A DNA stretch of 8,950 bases from Deltaproteobacteria bacterium UBA6930 (GCA_002450755.1 DKAI01000170.1:1-8950); one strand, 5' to 3'. Shown: positions 1 through 6,517, counted from the first letter of the stretch. The notes: generated from the sequence alone by a model not told the origin. Numbers and translations are program-made.

Positions 1-1183
1 GGGCATTGCTTCGCTCGATGACCTCTTAAAGCAGGGTAGTGGAATTAGCGGAAAGCGTGTTCTCGTTCGCTGTGATTTTAACGTTCCTCTGAAAGACAAT
101 GAAATCTTGGATACATCGAGGATTCAGGCAGCGTTACCAACGTTAAAGAAACTCTCAGAAGCCCGAGCAAAAGTTATACTTGCCTCCCATTTGGGACGGC
201 CAAATGGGAAGGCAGCCGAGACACTATCGCTACGACCTATCGCAAAAACTCTTTCACAATTGATGGGGATGGCGGTAAAGTTCAGCGACAACATCATCGG
301 GCAGGTGACTGAGAACCTATGCAGCAATCTGAAAGATAGAGAGATATTGCTATTAGAAAATTTACGCTTTCATCCAGGAGAAGAAAGGAACGATCCAGGC
401 TTTGCCAAAGACCTTGCACAACTTGCTCAAGTATACGTAAATGATGCTTTCGGTTGTGCTCACCGAGCACATGCTTCTACCGTTGGAGTAGCTCGCTACT
501 TTAAGCAGCGAGCTGCAGGTGACCTCCTTCTTAAGGAACTTGAACAACTTGAATCAATAAAATCCCCAAAAAGACCCTTGTTATGCTTACTCGGAGGAGC
601 GAAGGTTTCCGACAAGCTACCCGTGCTAAAAACTTTGGCACCTCATGCCGATGTTCTCGCGATTGGAGGTGCAATGGCTTACACATTTATGGCGGCAAGA
701 GGCCAAACGGTCGGAGACTCATTGATAGAAAGAGATCAATTTGCAGAGGCCAACAAAATTCTAGATGCTGCCAAAAGCGCGGGACGAAAATTTTTGCTAC
801 CGACCGACCACATTATCGCTGACAACATCTCGGCTTCTGCAAAAACACGTATCGTCGATGAGATCCCCCACGGTGGAATTGCAGTCGATATCGGACCCAA
901 AACGTCTTCGACCTACGCGCTTGAGGCTGAGAGGGCCTCTACGATCTTTTGGAACGGACCGATGGGAATCTTCGAAATTTCTAGATTCGCTGGTGGGACC
1001 AAGAAGCTGGCCAAGGCAGTGGCTGATTCCACAGGTCAAAGTGTTGTCGGTGGCGGAGACTCTCTAGCAGCCGTGAATGCTGCTGGTGTCGCTTCCCGTA
1101 TTAATCACCTATCGACGGGAGGCGGGGCCAGCCTCGAGTATGTACAAGGCTTGCCGTTGCCTGGCGTAGAAGCTCTGGAGTAA
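1..1183 (+). CDS. pgk: Phosphoglycerate kinase (5' end at or just beyond window edge)
   Basis: Phosphoglycerate kinase, the cytosolic glycolytic enzyme that interconverts 1,3-bisphosphoglycerate + ADP and 3-phosphoglycerate + ATP. The frame is open from base 2, giving 393 visible residues, close to the usual length of about 390-395. Base 1 (G) is the third base of the preceding codon and could be the end of an ATG, so at most a few residues are missing. Counting the codon at 2-4 as residue 1, the family motifs are: RCDFNVP (23-29, substrate-binding Asp/Asn), SHLGRP (62-67), ENLRFHPGEE (119-128), NDAFGCAHRAHAS (147-159), GGAKVSDK (198-205), WNGPMGIFE (317-325) and the nucleotide-binding GGGDS (350-354). 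A TTG at 107 gives a shorter frame, but that start would remove the essential N-terminal DFNVP strand, so it is rejected. The gene ends TAA, 10 bases before tpiA, which implies cotranscription. Identity is very secure. Confidence 0.97.
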   Translation, partial: GIASLDDLLKQGSGISGKRVLVRCDFNVPLKDNEILDTSRIQAALPTLKKLSEARAKVILASHLGRPNGKAAETLSLRPIAKTLSQLMGMAVKFSDNIIGQVTENLCSNLKDREILLLENLRFHPGEERNDPGFAKDLAQLAQVYVNDAFGCAHRAHASTVGVARYFKQRAAGDLLLKELEQLESIKSPKRPLLCLLGGAKVSDKLPVLKTLAPHADVLAIGGAMAYTFMAARGQTVGDSLIERDQFAEANKILDAAKSAGRKFLLPTDHIIADNISASAKTRIVDEIPHGGIAVDIGPKTSSTYALEAERASTIFWNGPMGIFEISRFAGGTKKLAKAVADSTGQSVVGGGDSLAAVNAAGVASRINHLSTGGGASLEYVQGLPLPGVEALE

Positions 1184-1193
1184 GATCTCGACT

Positions 1194-1964
1194 ATGACTT
1201 CTCAAAGGCGCCCAATAATGGCTGCCAACTGGAAAATGAACAAAACGGTAAATGAAGCCCTCGCTTTCGCCGAAGCATTCATCCATTTAGGTAAAAATGC
1301 CGAAGTGGATATCGTGATTGCACCCCCATTCACTGCCCTAGCAGCTCTTTCTCGAGCTTTTTCGGGCACTGAAGTAAAACTTGCTGCTCAGAACACACAC
1401 GCAGAGGCGAGCGGGGCCTTCACAGGCGAGATCTCACCAGACATGCTTAAGGAATTCGATTGCCAGTACACGATCATAGGCCACAGCGAAAGAAGAGCTC
1501 TTTTCGGAGAGACCGATGCCGAAGTCGACAAAAAAGCAGTGGCGCTAATCGAAAGAAACATACGACCCATAGTCTGCGTGGGAGAAAGCCTTCAAGACCG
1601 CGAGAGTGGTCAAGCGCTTGAAATAGTCGCCCAGCAGGTCCAAAAAAGCCTCGAAAGCTATCCGTCAGGCCGGGCCGAGGAACTCGTCTTGGCATATGAA
1701 CCAGTGTGGGCTATCGGAACGGGGAAAACTGCCAGCCCTGACGAGGCCCAGGAAGTGCACAAGGCAATCCGTCGGACCCTTAAGGAGCTCTTTGGCTCTC
1801 CTGCGGAAGAAATAAGGATTCAATACGGGGGTTCCGTAAAACCTGAGAACGCCGGGGCACTTATGGCTCAGAAGGACATAGACGGAGCACTTATTGGAGG
1901 CGCAGGCCTTGCGCATGAGAGTTTTGCGGCGATTGTTCGCTATCAAATGGAATCCAAGGGGTAG
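1194..1964 (+). CDS. tpiA: Triosephosphate isomerase
   Basis: Triosephosphate isomerase, a cytosolic TIM barrel that interconverts dihydroxyacetone phosphate and glyceraldehyde 3-phosphate. It has 256 residues, the normal length. Visible motifs are ANWKMNK (11-17, substrate-binding Asn12 and Lys14), GHSERR (96-101, electrophilic His97), AYEPVWAIGTGKTA (167-180, catalytic base Glu169 and mobile loop 6), YGGSVKPEN (211-219) and GALIGGAGL (231-239, phosphate-binding). The ATG at 1194 is preferred because family members carry a few residues before the NWKMN strand. An internal ATG at 1218 would start directly on that strand. The ribosome site is modest: GGAG at 1177-1180, inside the pgk end, about 13 bases upstream. 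The gene sits between pgk and secG, an arrangement seen in several bacterial phyla. All catalytic residues are present. It ends TAG. Confidence 0.97.
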   Translation: MTSQRRPIMAANWKMNKTVNEALAFAEAFIHLGKNAEVDIVIAPPFTALAALSRAFSGTEVKLAAQNTHAEASGAFTGEISPDMLKEFDCQYTIIGHSERRALFGETDAEVDKKAVALIERNIRPIVCVGESLQDRESGQALEIVAQQVQKSLESYPSGRAEELVLAYEPVWAIGTGKTASPDEAQEVHKAIRRTLKELFGSPAEEIRIQYGGSVKPENAGALMAQKDIDGALIGGAGLAHESFAAIVRYQMESKG

Positions 1965-2020
1965 CCTAGACCTCGAAAGCACGGCATGTTTACGCCCCTC
2001 GTGCCTTAGGAAGTAGAATT

Positions 2021-2416
2021 ATGACCTTGTTTTTAACCGTGCTTCACGTGCTAGTTTGCCTCGTCATTATCCTCGTTGTTCTCCTACAAAGAGGAAAAGG
2101 TGCCGAAATTGGGGCAGTTTTTGGTGGAGGTGCGAGCTCGACAGTTTTCGGAAGCCGCGGCGCCGGCAACTTTCTTACAAAGATCACAGTAGCGTCAGCT
2201 GTCATCTTTATGATCACCAGCTTGTCCCTTGCCTACTTTGCTGAAAAAAATACGAGAAGCACGCTCTTTGAACAAGTAAACCAGGACGTTGAGAACAGTT
2301 CTCCCTTTGCTGAATCCTCTCAGATTAACGAAGAAACCAATAGCAGCGGCTCAGAAACAGAACTGTTCGAAGAAATTCCCGTGCCAGGAGATGGCTCAGA
2401 TACCGAAAATCCCTAA
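2021..2416 (+). CDS. secG: Preprotein translocase subunit SecG
   Basis: SecG, the small accessory subunit of the inner-membrane SecYEG protein-export channel. The 131-residue product has two membrane segments, about residues 2-22 (L/V/I-rich, ending LLQRGKG) and about 55-73 (TVASAVIFMITSLSLAYF). They are joined by the characteristic cytoplasmic loop, GAEIGAVFGGGASSTVFGSRGAGNFLTK with its Gly/Ser-rich GGGASSTVFGSRG core (residues 36-48). After the second segment comes an acidic Glu/Ser-rich tail of about 58 residues, presumably disordered; such tails vary widely between species. The ATG is supported by the Shine-Dalgarno-like TAGGAAG at 2007-2013, 7 bases upstream. The gap from tpiA is 56 bases. 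Its position between tpiA and tRNA-Leu is a recurrent bacterial arrangement. Confidence 0.95.
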   Translation: MTLFLTVLHVLVCLVIILVVLLQRGKGAEIGAVFGGGASSTVFGSRGAGNFLTKITVASAVIFMITSLSLAYFAEKNTRSTLFEQVNQDVENSSPFAESSQINEETNSSGSETELFEEIPVPGDGSDTENP

Positions 2417-2420
2417 CAAC

Positions 2421-2446
2421 TAGCCTGAACCTAACAGAAGAGGCTA
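2421..2446 (+). other. Possible hairpin between secG and tRNA-Leu
   Basis: TAGCCT (2421-2426) and AGGCTA (2441-2446) form a perfect 6-bp inverted repeat with a 14-base loop. It lies in the 47-base gap between secG and the tRNA. No T-tract follows, so it does not look like an intrinsic terminator. It could mark the mRNA/tRNA processing region if the tRNA is cotranscribed. A repeat of this length can arise by chance. I see no convincing separate tRNA promoter in the gap. Confidence 0.3.
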
Positions 2447-2463
2447 CATTCACTAGGTCTTAC

Positions 2464-2551
2464 GCGGCAGTGGCGGAACTGGTAGACGCACCAGCTTGAG
2501 GGGCTGGCGGGCGTATAGCCCGTGGAGGTTCGAATCCTCTCTGCCGCACCA
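2464..2551 (+). tRNA. trnL: tRNA-Leu (anticodon GAG)
   Basis: An 88-base class II tRNA with CCA encoded. The acceptor stem is GCGGCAG (2464-2470) with CTGCCGC (2541-2547), 7 perfect pairs, followed by discriminator A (2548) and CCA (2549-2551). The D stem is GCG/CGC (2473-2475/2487-2489) with GG in the loop at 2481-2482. The anticodon stem is CCAGC/GCTGG (2491-2495/2503-2507) around the loop TTGAGGG, giving anticodon GAG (2498-2500), which reads CUC and CUU leucine codons. The long variable arm forms CGGGC/GCCCG (2508-2512/2518-2522), typical of Leu. The T arm is GGAGG-TTCGAAT-CCTCT (2524-2540). It sits directly after secG, as in many bacteria. Confidence 0.97.
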
Positions 2552-2569
2552 TCGAGTGGTGAAATAAAT

Positions 2570-3439
2570 ATGAGTAGAACAGAAATTCCGGAACTACCCC
2601 TAAGCGCAAAGGTCCGTTACCTCCATTCTCGATTCCGTTCAAGTAAGGAACGTGCTGAAATTGGCTCTCGAGAAACACGTCGTGCAAACACGACGTTTCA
2701 TGACGTCAGAATTCACGATGCCAGACCTCGCGCCAGAGCAGATGAACTTAACCTCAATACGACCGGATTTATCTTAATAAACTTTGATACCAATTTTTCG
2801 GATTTTCGGAACTCTGAAAAAGTAGCAGGTGAGTTTTACTCTCTGGTGTCTGAAAAAATCCAGGCTCTCACCGGCGCCATCCACGTAATTCCTACAGGGC
2901 ATATTGTAAGAACCGAAGACAGCTCATCGTTCAACGAAGCCTATGCTCGATTCATACATTGCGATTACACTCTGAGAAATCCTCGCAAAAACGCTGCCCA
3001 CACAATCCGAAAAGCGGGAATCAACTTAGATTTGGAGGCATACGAATTTGCCTGGTATAACTTTTGGCAACCGATAGATCATGTCGCTGAAAAAAATCCT
3101 CTTGCGCTCATTGATTCATCCAGCCTCGGCGAAGAAGACCTAGTGGAATACATCTATACCGCGGACAGGAGAGGGAAATCGTTTAAAAACGCCTACAAAG
3201 GAGAAGACGTGGGCGACTCCGCTTTATCAACGATGCCCGTTTTTAACAAGCAACATCGGTTTTACTATTTTCCGAAAATGAGGACAACAGAAGCTCTAGT
3301 TTTCAAACAACTCGATACACGCAACCACTTAGCAATAGCGTGCCCGCACACTTCCTTTGACAATGTAAACGCATCATCAAATGCAAAGCCGAGGCGAAGC
3401 ATTGAGATTCGCCTCATGTGCGCCTTTTCCCCAAACTAA
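2570..3439 (+). CDS. CmcJ/NvfI (AsaB)-family putative oxygenase
   Basis: Protein of 289 residues resembling the CmcJ/NvfI/AsaB family, which includes the CmcJ component of cephamycin 7-alpha-methoxylation and 2-oxoglutarate/Fe(II)-type oxygenases of fungal pathways. Family-like blocks appear in order: HCDYT (130-134), WYNFWQPIDHVAEKNPLALID (162-182), HRFYYFPKM (229-237) with EALVFKQLDT (241-250), ACPHTSF (257-263) and RRSIEIR (275-281). His130, Asp132 and His260 are candidates for an HxD...H iron-binding triad, with Arg275 or Arg276 as a 2-oxoglutarate anchor; these assignments are inference. There is no signal peptide or membrane segment, so it is probably cytosolic. The ATG at 2570 is chosen over a GTG at 2522 that lies inside the tRNA, and GGTGA (2558-2562) is a fair ribosome site. 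It begins only 18 bases after the tRNA. The substrate is unknown. Confidence 0.75.
   Translation: MSRTEIPELPLSAKVRYLHSRFRSSKERAEIGSRETRRANTTFHDVRIHDARPRARADELNLNTTGFILINFDTNFSDFRNSEKVAGEFYSLVSEKIQALTGAIHVIPTGHIVRTEDSSSFNEAYARFIHCDYTLRNPRKNAAHTIRKAGINLDLEAYEFAWYNFWQPIDHVAEKNPLALIDSSSLGEEDLVEYIYTADRRGKSFKNAYKGEDVGDSALSTMPVFNKQHRFYYFPKMRTTEALVFKQLDTRNHLAIACPHTSFDNVNASSNAKPRRSIEIRLMCAFSPN
3391..3415 (+). other. Strong inverted repeat in the 3' end of the CmcJ-like gene
   Basis: GAGGCGAA (3391-3398) and TTCGCCTC (3408-3415) form a perfect 8-bp GC-rich stem with a 9-base loop, 24 bases before the stop codon. A short TTTT occurs about 10 bases further on (3425-3428), too far and too short for a standard intrinsic terminator. 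The bases also encode the conserved RRSIEIRL block, so coding constraint may explain the pairing. It might attenuate or stabilise the transcript. Confidence 0.35.
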
Positions 3440-3446
3440 ACAGTCT

Positions 3447-3477
3447 TTGCAGATCTCTATTACTTCCTGCATAAAAT
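3447..3477 (+). promoter_or_regulatory. Weak candidate promoter upstream of the ketosynthase gene
   Basis: The 108-base gap 3440-3547 is the AT-rich leader of the ketosynthase gene. It holds a -10-like TAAAAT (3472-3477) preceded at 19 bases by TTGCAG (3447-3452), which matches the -35 consensus at only three positions. The start codon is served by a good ribosome site, AAGGGG, around 3534-3539. A promoter here would fit the larger spacing before this gene, but the match is weak. Confidence 0.2.
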
Positions 3478-3547
3478 CTATTCGATTTACTATCAAGTTT
3501 AGCGCTATCCTTGTTGACTCAAACCATAAGTTTAAGGGGACCCCACA

Positions 3548-4804
3548 ATGCAAAAAGTCGCAATCACGGGAATGGGCGTTATCTCCTCACTTGGGGTAAC
3601 CGTCGAAAATTTCTATAGACGAGTGATGGAGGGTGAAATCGCGGTACGAGAGGCGCCGTGGCAGAAAAATTTCGAGGGAAGAAAAATGTGGTGGTCTGCC
3701 GTGGAGGAATTCGAACCATCTAAATCTATTTCCCCCGAAATCGAATCAGGGACCGATCTTTTTGCACAGTTCGCACTAGCGGCCACTCACCAAGCTGTAG
3801 CGGATGCAAAAATATCATTCGATAGCGAAAGAACAGCAATAGTTCACGGAACAAGTATTGGTGGCGGGCGATCAATGATGCTCGCACAACATAACCTCGA
3901 GAGAAATGGTCCACTAGCAATTGATCGCAAGATGCCAATCCAGATTATGCCTAATATGGCCGCGGCACAAACAGCGATCCACTACGGTCTCCACGGACCT
4001 TCGATGACTATCACTACTGCGTGCGCATCTTCTGGAGATGCGCTTGGACTAGCGGCCCGGTTTATCGAGACAGGTGAAGCTGATGTCGCCATAGCTGGTG
4101 CAACTGAAGGAGGACTCAGCCTAGCTGGAGGTAAACCAGATGAGCATTTCATCCCATCGCTGTTTTACGGCTACAACTTATACGGAATGGAGAGTTTTTC
4201 TTCGGATCCGAAAAGAGCAATGATACCTTTCGACACGGAAAGATCCGGAATCGTAATGGGAGAAGGATCAGGAGTATTCATACTTGAAAGAGAAGAACAC
4301 GCCCGTTCTAGAGGAGCAAATATTCACGGATTTCTCAGAGGATATGCCTCAATTGCTGATGCAAGTCACCCATCCTCACCTGAAGCTACCGGTCGATGGG
4401 AATCAAGAGTCATGGAAAAAGCTTTAGCTGACGCGCAAATTGAACCTCAAGAAGTGGATGCTTTGATAGCTCATGCGACAGGAACCCCCAAAGGCGATAC
4501 TGCCGAAATTCAGGCGATAAATCGAGTCCATTCGGAAGGTCGAGAAAGCCCCCTACCAGTATCTTCGATAAAAGGACACGTTGGACATTCGGGTGCCGCT
4601 TCCGGAGCGATGGCAATCATCGCAGCCCTTAGAGGAATGAAGGACAACCGTTTTTTCCATACAGCCGGCACCAGAAATGTGGATCTTAATTGTGGCTTCG
4701 ATGTCGTCATTGAGAAACCTCGGGACCTTGAAGTAAACCTCCTCCAAGTCAATTCTTTCGGGTTCGGTGGACAAAATGCCTCTGTAATTATCAGCAGAAA
4801 CTAG
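3548..4804 (+). CDS. Beta-ketoacyl-ACP synthase (FabF/FabB-like condensing enzyme)
   Basis: Thiolase-fold ketosynthase that would join an acyl thioester to malonyl-ACP with loss of CO2, in fatty acid or polyketide-type synthesis. The 418 residues match the KAS I/II length. The Cys-His-His triad is complete: TACASS (157-162, nucleophile Cys159), HATGTPKGD (309-317, His309) and SSIKGHVGHSGAASG (339-353, Lys342 and His347). GEGSG (238-242) and C-terminal NSFGFGGQN (402-410) are also typical, with Gln where housekeeping enzymes usually have Thr. The start has a good ribosome site, AAGGGG, about 8 bases upstream. No ACP, malonyl transferase or ketoreductase gene is adjacent, so this is probably not the main fabF. 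Its neighbours, an oxygenase-like protein and a hydrolase, hint at a specialised acyl product, but the substrate cannot be inferred. It ends TAG. Confidence 0.9.
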   Translation: MQKVAITGMGVISSLGVTVENFYRRVMEGEIAVREAPWQKNFEGRKMWWSAVEEFEPSKSISPEIESGTDLFAQFALAATHQAVADAKISFDSERTAIVHGTSIGGGRSMMLAQHNLERNGPLAIDRKMPIQIMPNMAAAQTAIHYGLHGPSMTITTACASSGDALGLAARFIETGEADVAIAGATEGGLSLAGGKPDEHFIPSLFYGYNLYGMESFSSDPKRAMIPFDTERSGIVMGEGSGVFILEREEHARSRGANIHGFLRGYASIADASHPSSPEATGRWESRVMEKALADAQIEPQEVDALIAHATGTPKGDTAEIQAINRVHSEGRESPLPVSSIKGHVGHSGAASGAMAIIAALRGMKDNRFFHTAGTRNVDLNCGFDVVIEKPRDLEVNLLQVNSFGFGGQNASVIISRN

Positions 4805-4810
4805 ATCTAA

Positions 4811-4834
4811 AGCCTTAGGTACCCGCAAAAGGCT
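4811..4834 (+). terminator. Possible weak stem-loop after the ketosynthase gene
   Basis: AGCCTT (4811-4816) pairs with AAGGCT (4829-4834) across a 12-base loop, seven bases after the ketosynthase stop codon. Only ATT follows rather than a run of T, so an intrinsic terminator is doubtful. The rest of the 125-base gap to the hydrolase (4805-4929) contains TACAAT (4852-4857), a -10-like hexamer without a recognisable -35. Confidence 0.25.
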
Positions 4835-4929
4835 ATTCCGCGTGTTAAACTTACAATTCAATCCATAAACGTGCGTGCGTTCGGAATCCATGCACATCGA
4901 CACATCAAAATTTACGAGGAACTAACCAA

Positions 4930-5880
4930 ATGGCGGCTAGAAAGCGGATGCCGGGCGCCCCGGAACCCATGCGTTACTGGGAAGGACATTCAGGAATTCA
5001 AATTGCAGGAGATCACTGGGGTCAAGAAAACGGACCTTTGGTAGTTCTTTTGCATGGAGGCGGGCAGACACGACACGCCTGGAAGGGAGCCGGAGAAGCC
5101 CTTGGGGAAGCAGGCTACCAGGCAATCGCGCTCGATGCGCGTGGCCACGGCGATTCGGGCTGGGCACCAAATGGCGATTATGGGCAAGATGCACAAGTCG
5201 CTGACTTAGTGAACGTAGTTGCACAACTTGGAAATAAAAGACCTGTCCTAGTTGGAGCATCTATGGGTGGAGGCACTAGCTTAGGTGCTATCGGCGAAGA
5301 TCACATCGATGCTACGGCATTGATATTAGTGGACGTCGCGCCTCAGATAGAAAAGGATGGAGCTCGAAGGATTATGGAATTCATGCGACAAAAGCCGGAG
5401 GGGTTTGACACCCTTGAGGAGGTAGCAGAAGCTATCTCGAATTATCAACCACACCGTGAACGTCCGAGAAAGTTGGATGGGTTAGCGAAGAATCTGAGGC
5501 TGGGCGACGACAACAAGTTCCACTGGCATTGGGACCCAGAGTTCATGAGCAGGCCACGAGACATGGAAAAACGTTCCGAACGCCTAGCTGCATGCGCAAA
5601 AAAGCTCACTCTGCCAACCCTTTTAGTACGTGGAGGTCTTTCTGACGTTCTCAGCGAAGAGGGAGCGCGAAAATTCCTCGATTTATGTCCCCACGCGAAA
5701 TATGTCAATGTAACGGATGCCGCACACATGGTCGCAGGTGATCGGAATGACATTTTTTCAAAGTCAGTAATTGATTTTCTAGGACAAAACGTGCCCGTTC
5801 GGGGAGAGCCTGTACAACGACCCCATGTAACACATCCTCACCACGAAGGTCCACCTGGTGACGTCGAAGACATTCCATAA
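4930..5880 (+). CDS. Alpha/beta-fold hydrolase
   Basis: Predicted cytosolic alpha/beta hydrolase of 316 residues, of the type annotated as an esterase, lipase or epoxide-hydrolase-like enzyme. The fold signatures are oxyanion-loop LHGGGQ (41-46), DARGHGDSG (69-77), nucleophile elbow VGASMGG (108-114, Ser111), acid Asp239 within RGGLSD (234-239) and base His266 in DAAHMV (263-268). The Ser-Asp-His triad favours ester or thioester hydrolysis over the Asp nucleophile of epoxide hydrolases. A cap-like insertion (about 140-220) is rich in charged and aromatic residues. The C-terminal 25 residues are rich in Pro and His, with several acidic residues, and are probably disordered. The start at ATG 4930 is supported by ACGAGGA at 4914-4920, 9 bases upstream. 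Internal Met7 and Met14 are possible alternatives. The substrate is unknown. Confidence 0.9.
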   Translation: MAARKRMPGAPEPMRYWEGHSGIQIAGDHWGQENGPLVVLLHGGGQTRHAWKGAGEALGEAGYQAIALDARGHGDSGWAPNGDYGQDAQVADLVNVVAQLGNKRPVLVGASMGGGTSLGAIGEDHIDATALILVDVAPQIEKDGARRIMEFMRQKPEGFDTLEEVAEAISNYQPHRERPRKLDGLAKNLRLGDDNKFHWHWDPEFMSRPRDMEKRSERLAACAKKLTLPTLLVRGGLSDVLSEEGARKFLDLCPHAKYVNVTDAAHMVAGDRNDIFSKSVIDFLGQNVPVRGEPVQRPHVTHPHHEGPPGDVEDIP

Positions 5881-5895
5881 AGGCGGTATAAAAAC

Positions 5896-6513
5896 TTACC
5901 CCTTACTTTGGTTGATGAGCCTACCAAACCAGCGCGTATAAACTTCTAGTGGCTGTGCCCCTACGACGCAAACATCATGCTGTTCGTACCTTACAGCGGG
6001 TACTCCACCCACATTAAACTCAATCGCTTCACGATGATCTGACATAATTTCCCCTACTATGTCCTTCGAGGTCAAGTCCGGGAAAACATTCAGATCCAAA
6101 CCCGCTTTTTCCCAAAGCGATCTGAGAACTGTTTCGGAAGAAATATCTAGGCTTTGAGAAAAGTACGAATCTAATAAAAGATCATGAATTTTCAAAAACT
6201 TGTCGCGTCCAAATCGAGCCGCTGCCTTACTCACCACATGGGGAGGAACGCTATAAGATAAAGGTGATTCCGCACCATTCCAAATCTTAAAGTTTCCAGA
6301 GCCCTCCTCTTTCGCAGGCCGGTTCCAAGATTTCGTGTACTCGACAAAGTCCTTCAGGTCTCTTTTCTGAGGTTCTGGCCGAAGCAAAAATGCTTTCCAG
6401 ATAATAATAATCGATCCATCAAAACTTTCCTCCAAACTACGCAAGCGCACGGCAGCGTTAAAGCACCAAGGTCAGAGGTAATCAGAGTAGACCACAAACT
6501 CTAAAGGTCGCAC
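5896..6513 (-). CDS. DsbA/FrnE-like thioredoxin-fold selenoprotein (UPWC active site)
   Basis: Predicted thiol/selenol oxidoreductase of the DsbA family, FrnE-like branch. Read through one in-frame TGA as selenocysteine, the gene gives 205 residues: VVYSDYL (7-13), then U14-P15-W16-C17, matching the SD-x-x-CPWC strand and helix of FrnE proteins. The helix RLRSLEES follows (about 23-30), then WKAFLLRPE (39-47), an all-alpha insertion (about 60-150) and the cis-proline loop GGVPAV (169-174). Without the TGA the frame starts at GTG 6450 and lacks both the first beta strand and the catalytic motif. The start is GTG 6513 with Shine-Dalgarno GGAGG (6527-6523) 9 bases upstream. There is no signal peptide, so it is probably cytosolic, like FrnE. 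It lies 4 bases after the flavin reductase stop and is likely coupled to it. A pseudogene or a sequencing error is the main alternative; the intact remainder, ribosome site and hairpin argue against it. Confidence 0.8.
6429..6463 (-). promoter_or_regulatory. Candidate bacterial SECIS stem-loop
   Basis: Read on the minus strand, CUUUAACGCUGC (6463-6452) pairs with GUAGUUUGGAGG (6440-6429): 10 of 12 positions pair, four as G-U, with two internal mismatches. The loop of 11 bases, CGUGCGCUUGC, carries G at position 2 followed by U. The loop lies 20 bases after the TGA, within the 16-37 base spacing expected for bacterial SECIS elements that bind SelB. An overlapping alternative is ACGC/GCGU with a 12-base loop 17 bases after the TGA, also with G at position 2. 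Folding was done by eye. Confidence 0.55.
6472..6474 (-). other. In-frame TGA, predicted selenocysteine codon
   Basis: Codon 14 of the DsbA-like gene is TGA, followed by CCT TGG TGC (Pro-Trp-Cys). The family has Cys here, the N-terminal redox-active residue of CxxC. Cys-to-Sec at exactly this position is the classic selenoprotein pattern. The window's genes use TGG for tryptophan, so a simple reading of TGA as Trp would destroy the motif. Confidence 0.8.
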
Positions 6514-6517
6514 GCCG

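Noticed and set aside
1965..2010. Possible structure between tpiA and secG (CCTA 1965-1968 with TAGG 2007-2010; GCACG 1979-1983 with CGTGC 2000-2004) that could hide the secG ribosome site
   Set aside because: The stems are short, the loops large, and the two do not stack well. This is near chance expectation.
2522..2569. Longer N-terminus for the CmcJ-like gene from GTG 2522
   Set aside because: This start lies inside tRNA-Leu. The ATG at 2570 has a fair ribosome site just after the tRNA.
3701..3720. Partial match (GTGGAGG then TTCGAA) to the T-arm of tRNA-Leu, as a possible attachment-site copy
   Set aside because: The match is broken and lies inside the coding sequence of the ketosynthase gene, with no flanking integrase.
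4553..4903. Open frame of 116 codons on the minus strand opposite the ketosynthase end
   Set aside because: It is antisense to a well-supported gene, has no recognisable domain and no ribosome site.
5881..5895. Bidirectional terminator between the convergent hydrolase and DsbA-like genes
   Set aside because: The 15-base gap contains no inverted repeat, only a short A-rich run.
6448..6450. GTG 6450 as the start of the DsbA-like gene
   Set aside because: It would give a thioredoxin-fold protein without its first strand or active site, lacks a good ribosome site, and ignores clear homology upstream across the TGA.
6472..6474. TGA read as Trp or Gly through a variant genetic code
   Set aside because: Trp or Gly would destroy the conserved CPWC motif, TGG is used normally for Trp, and no other gene in the window contains an in-frame TGA.
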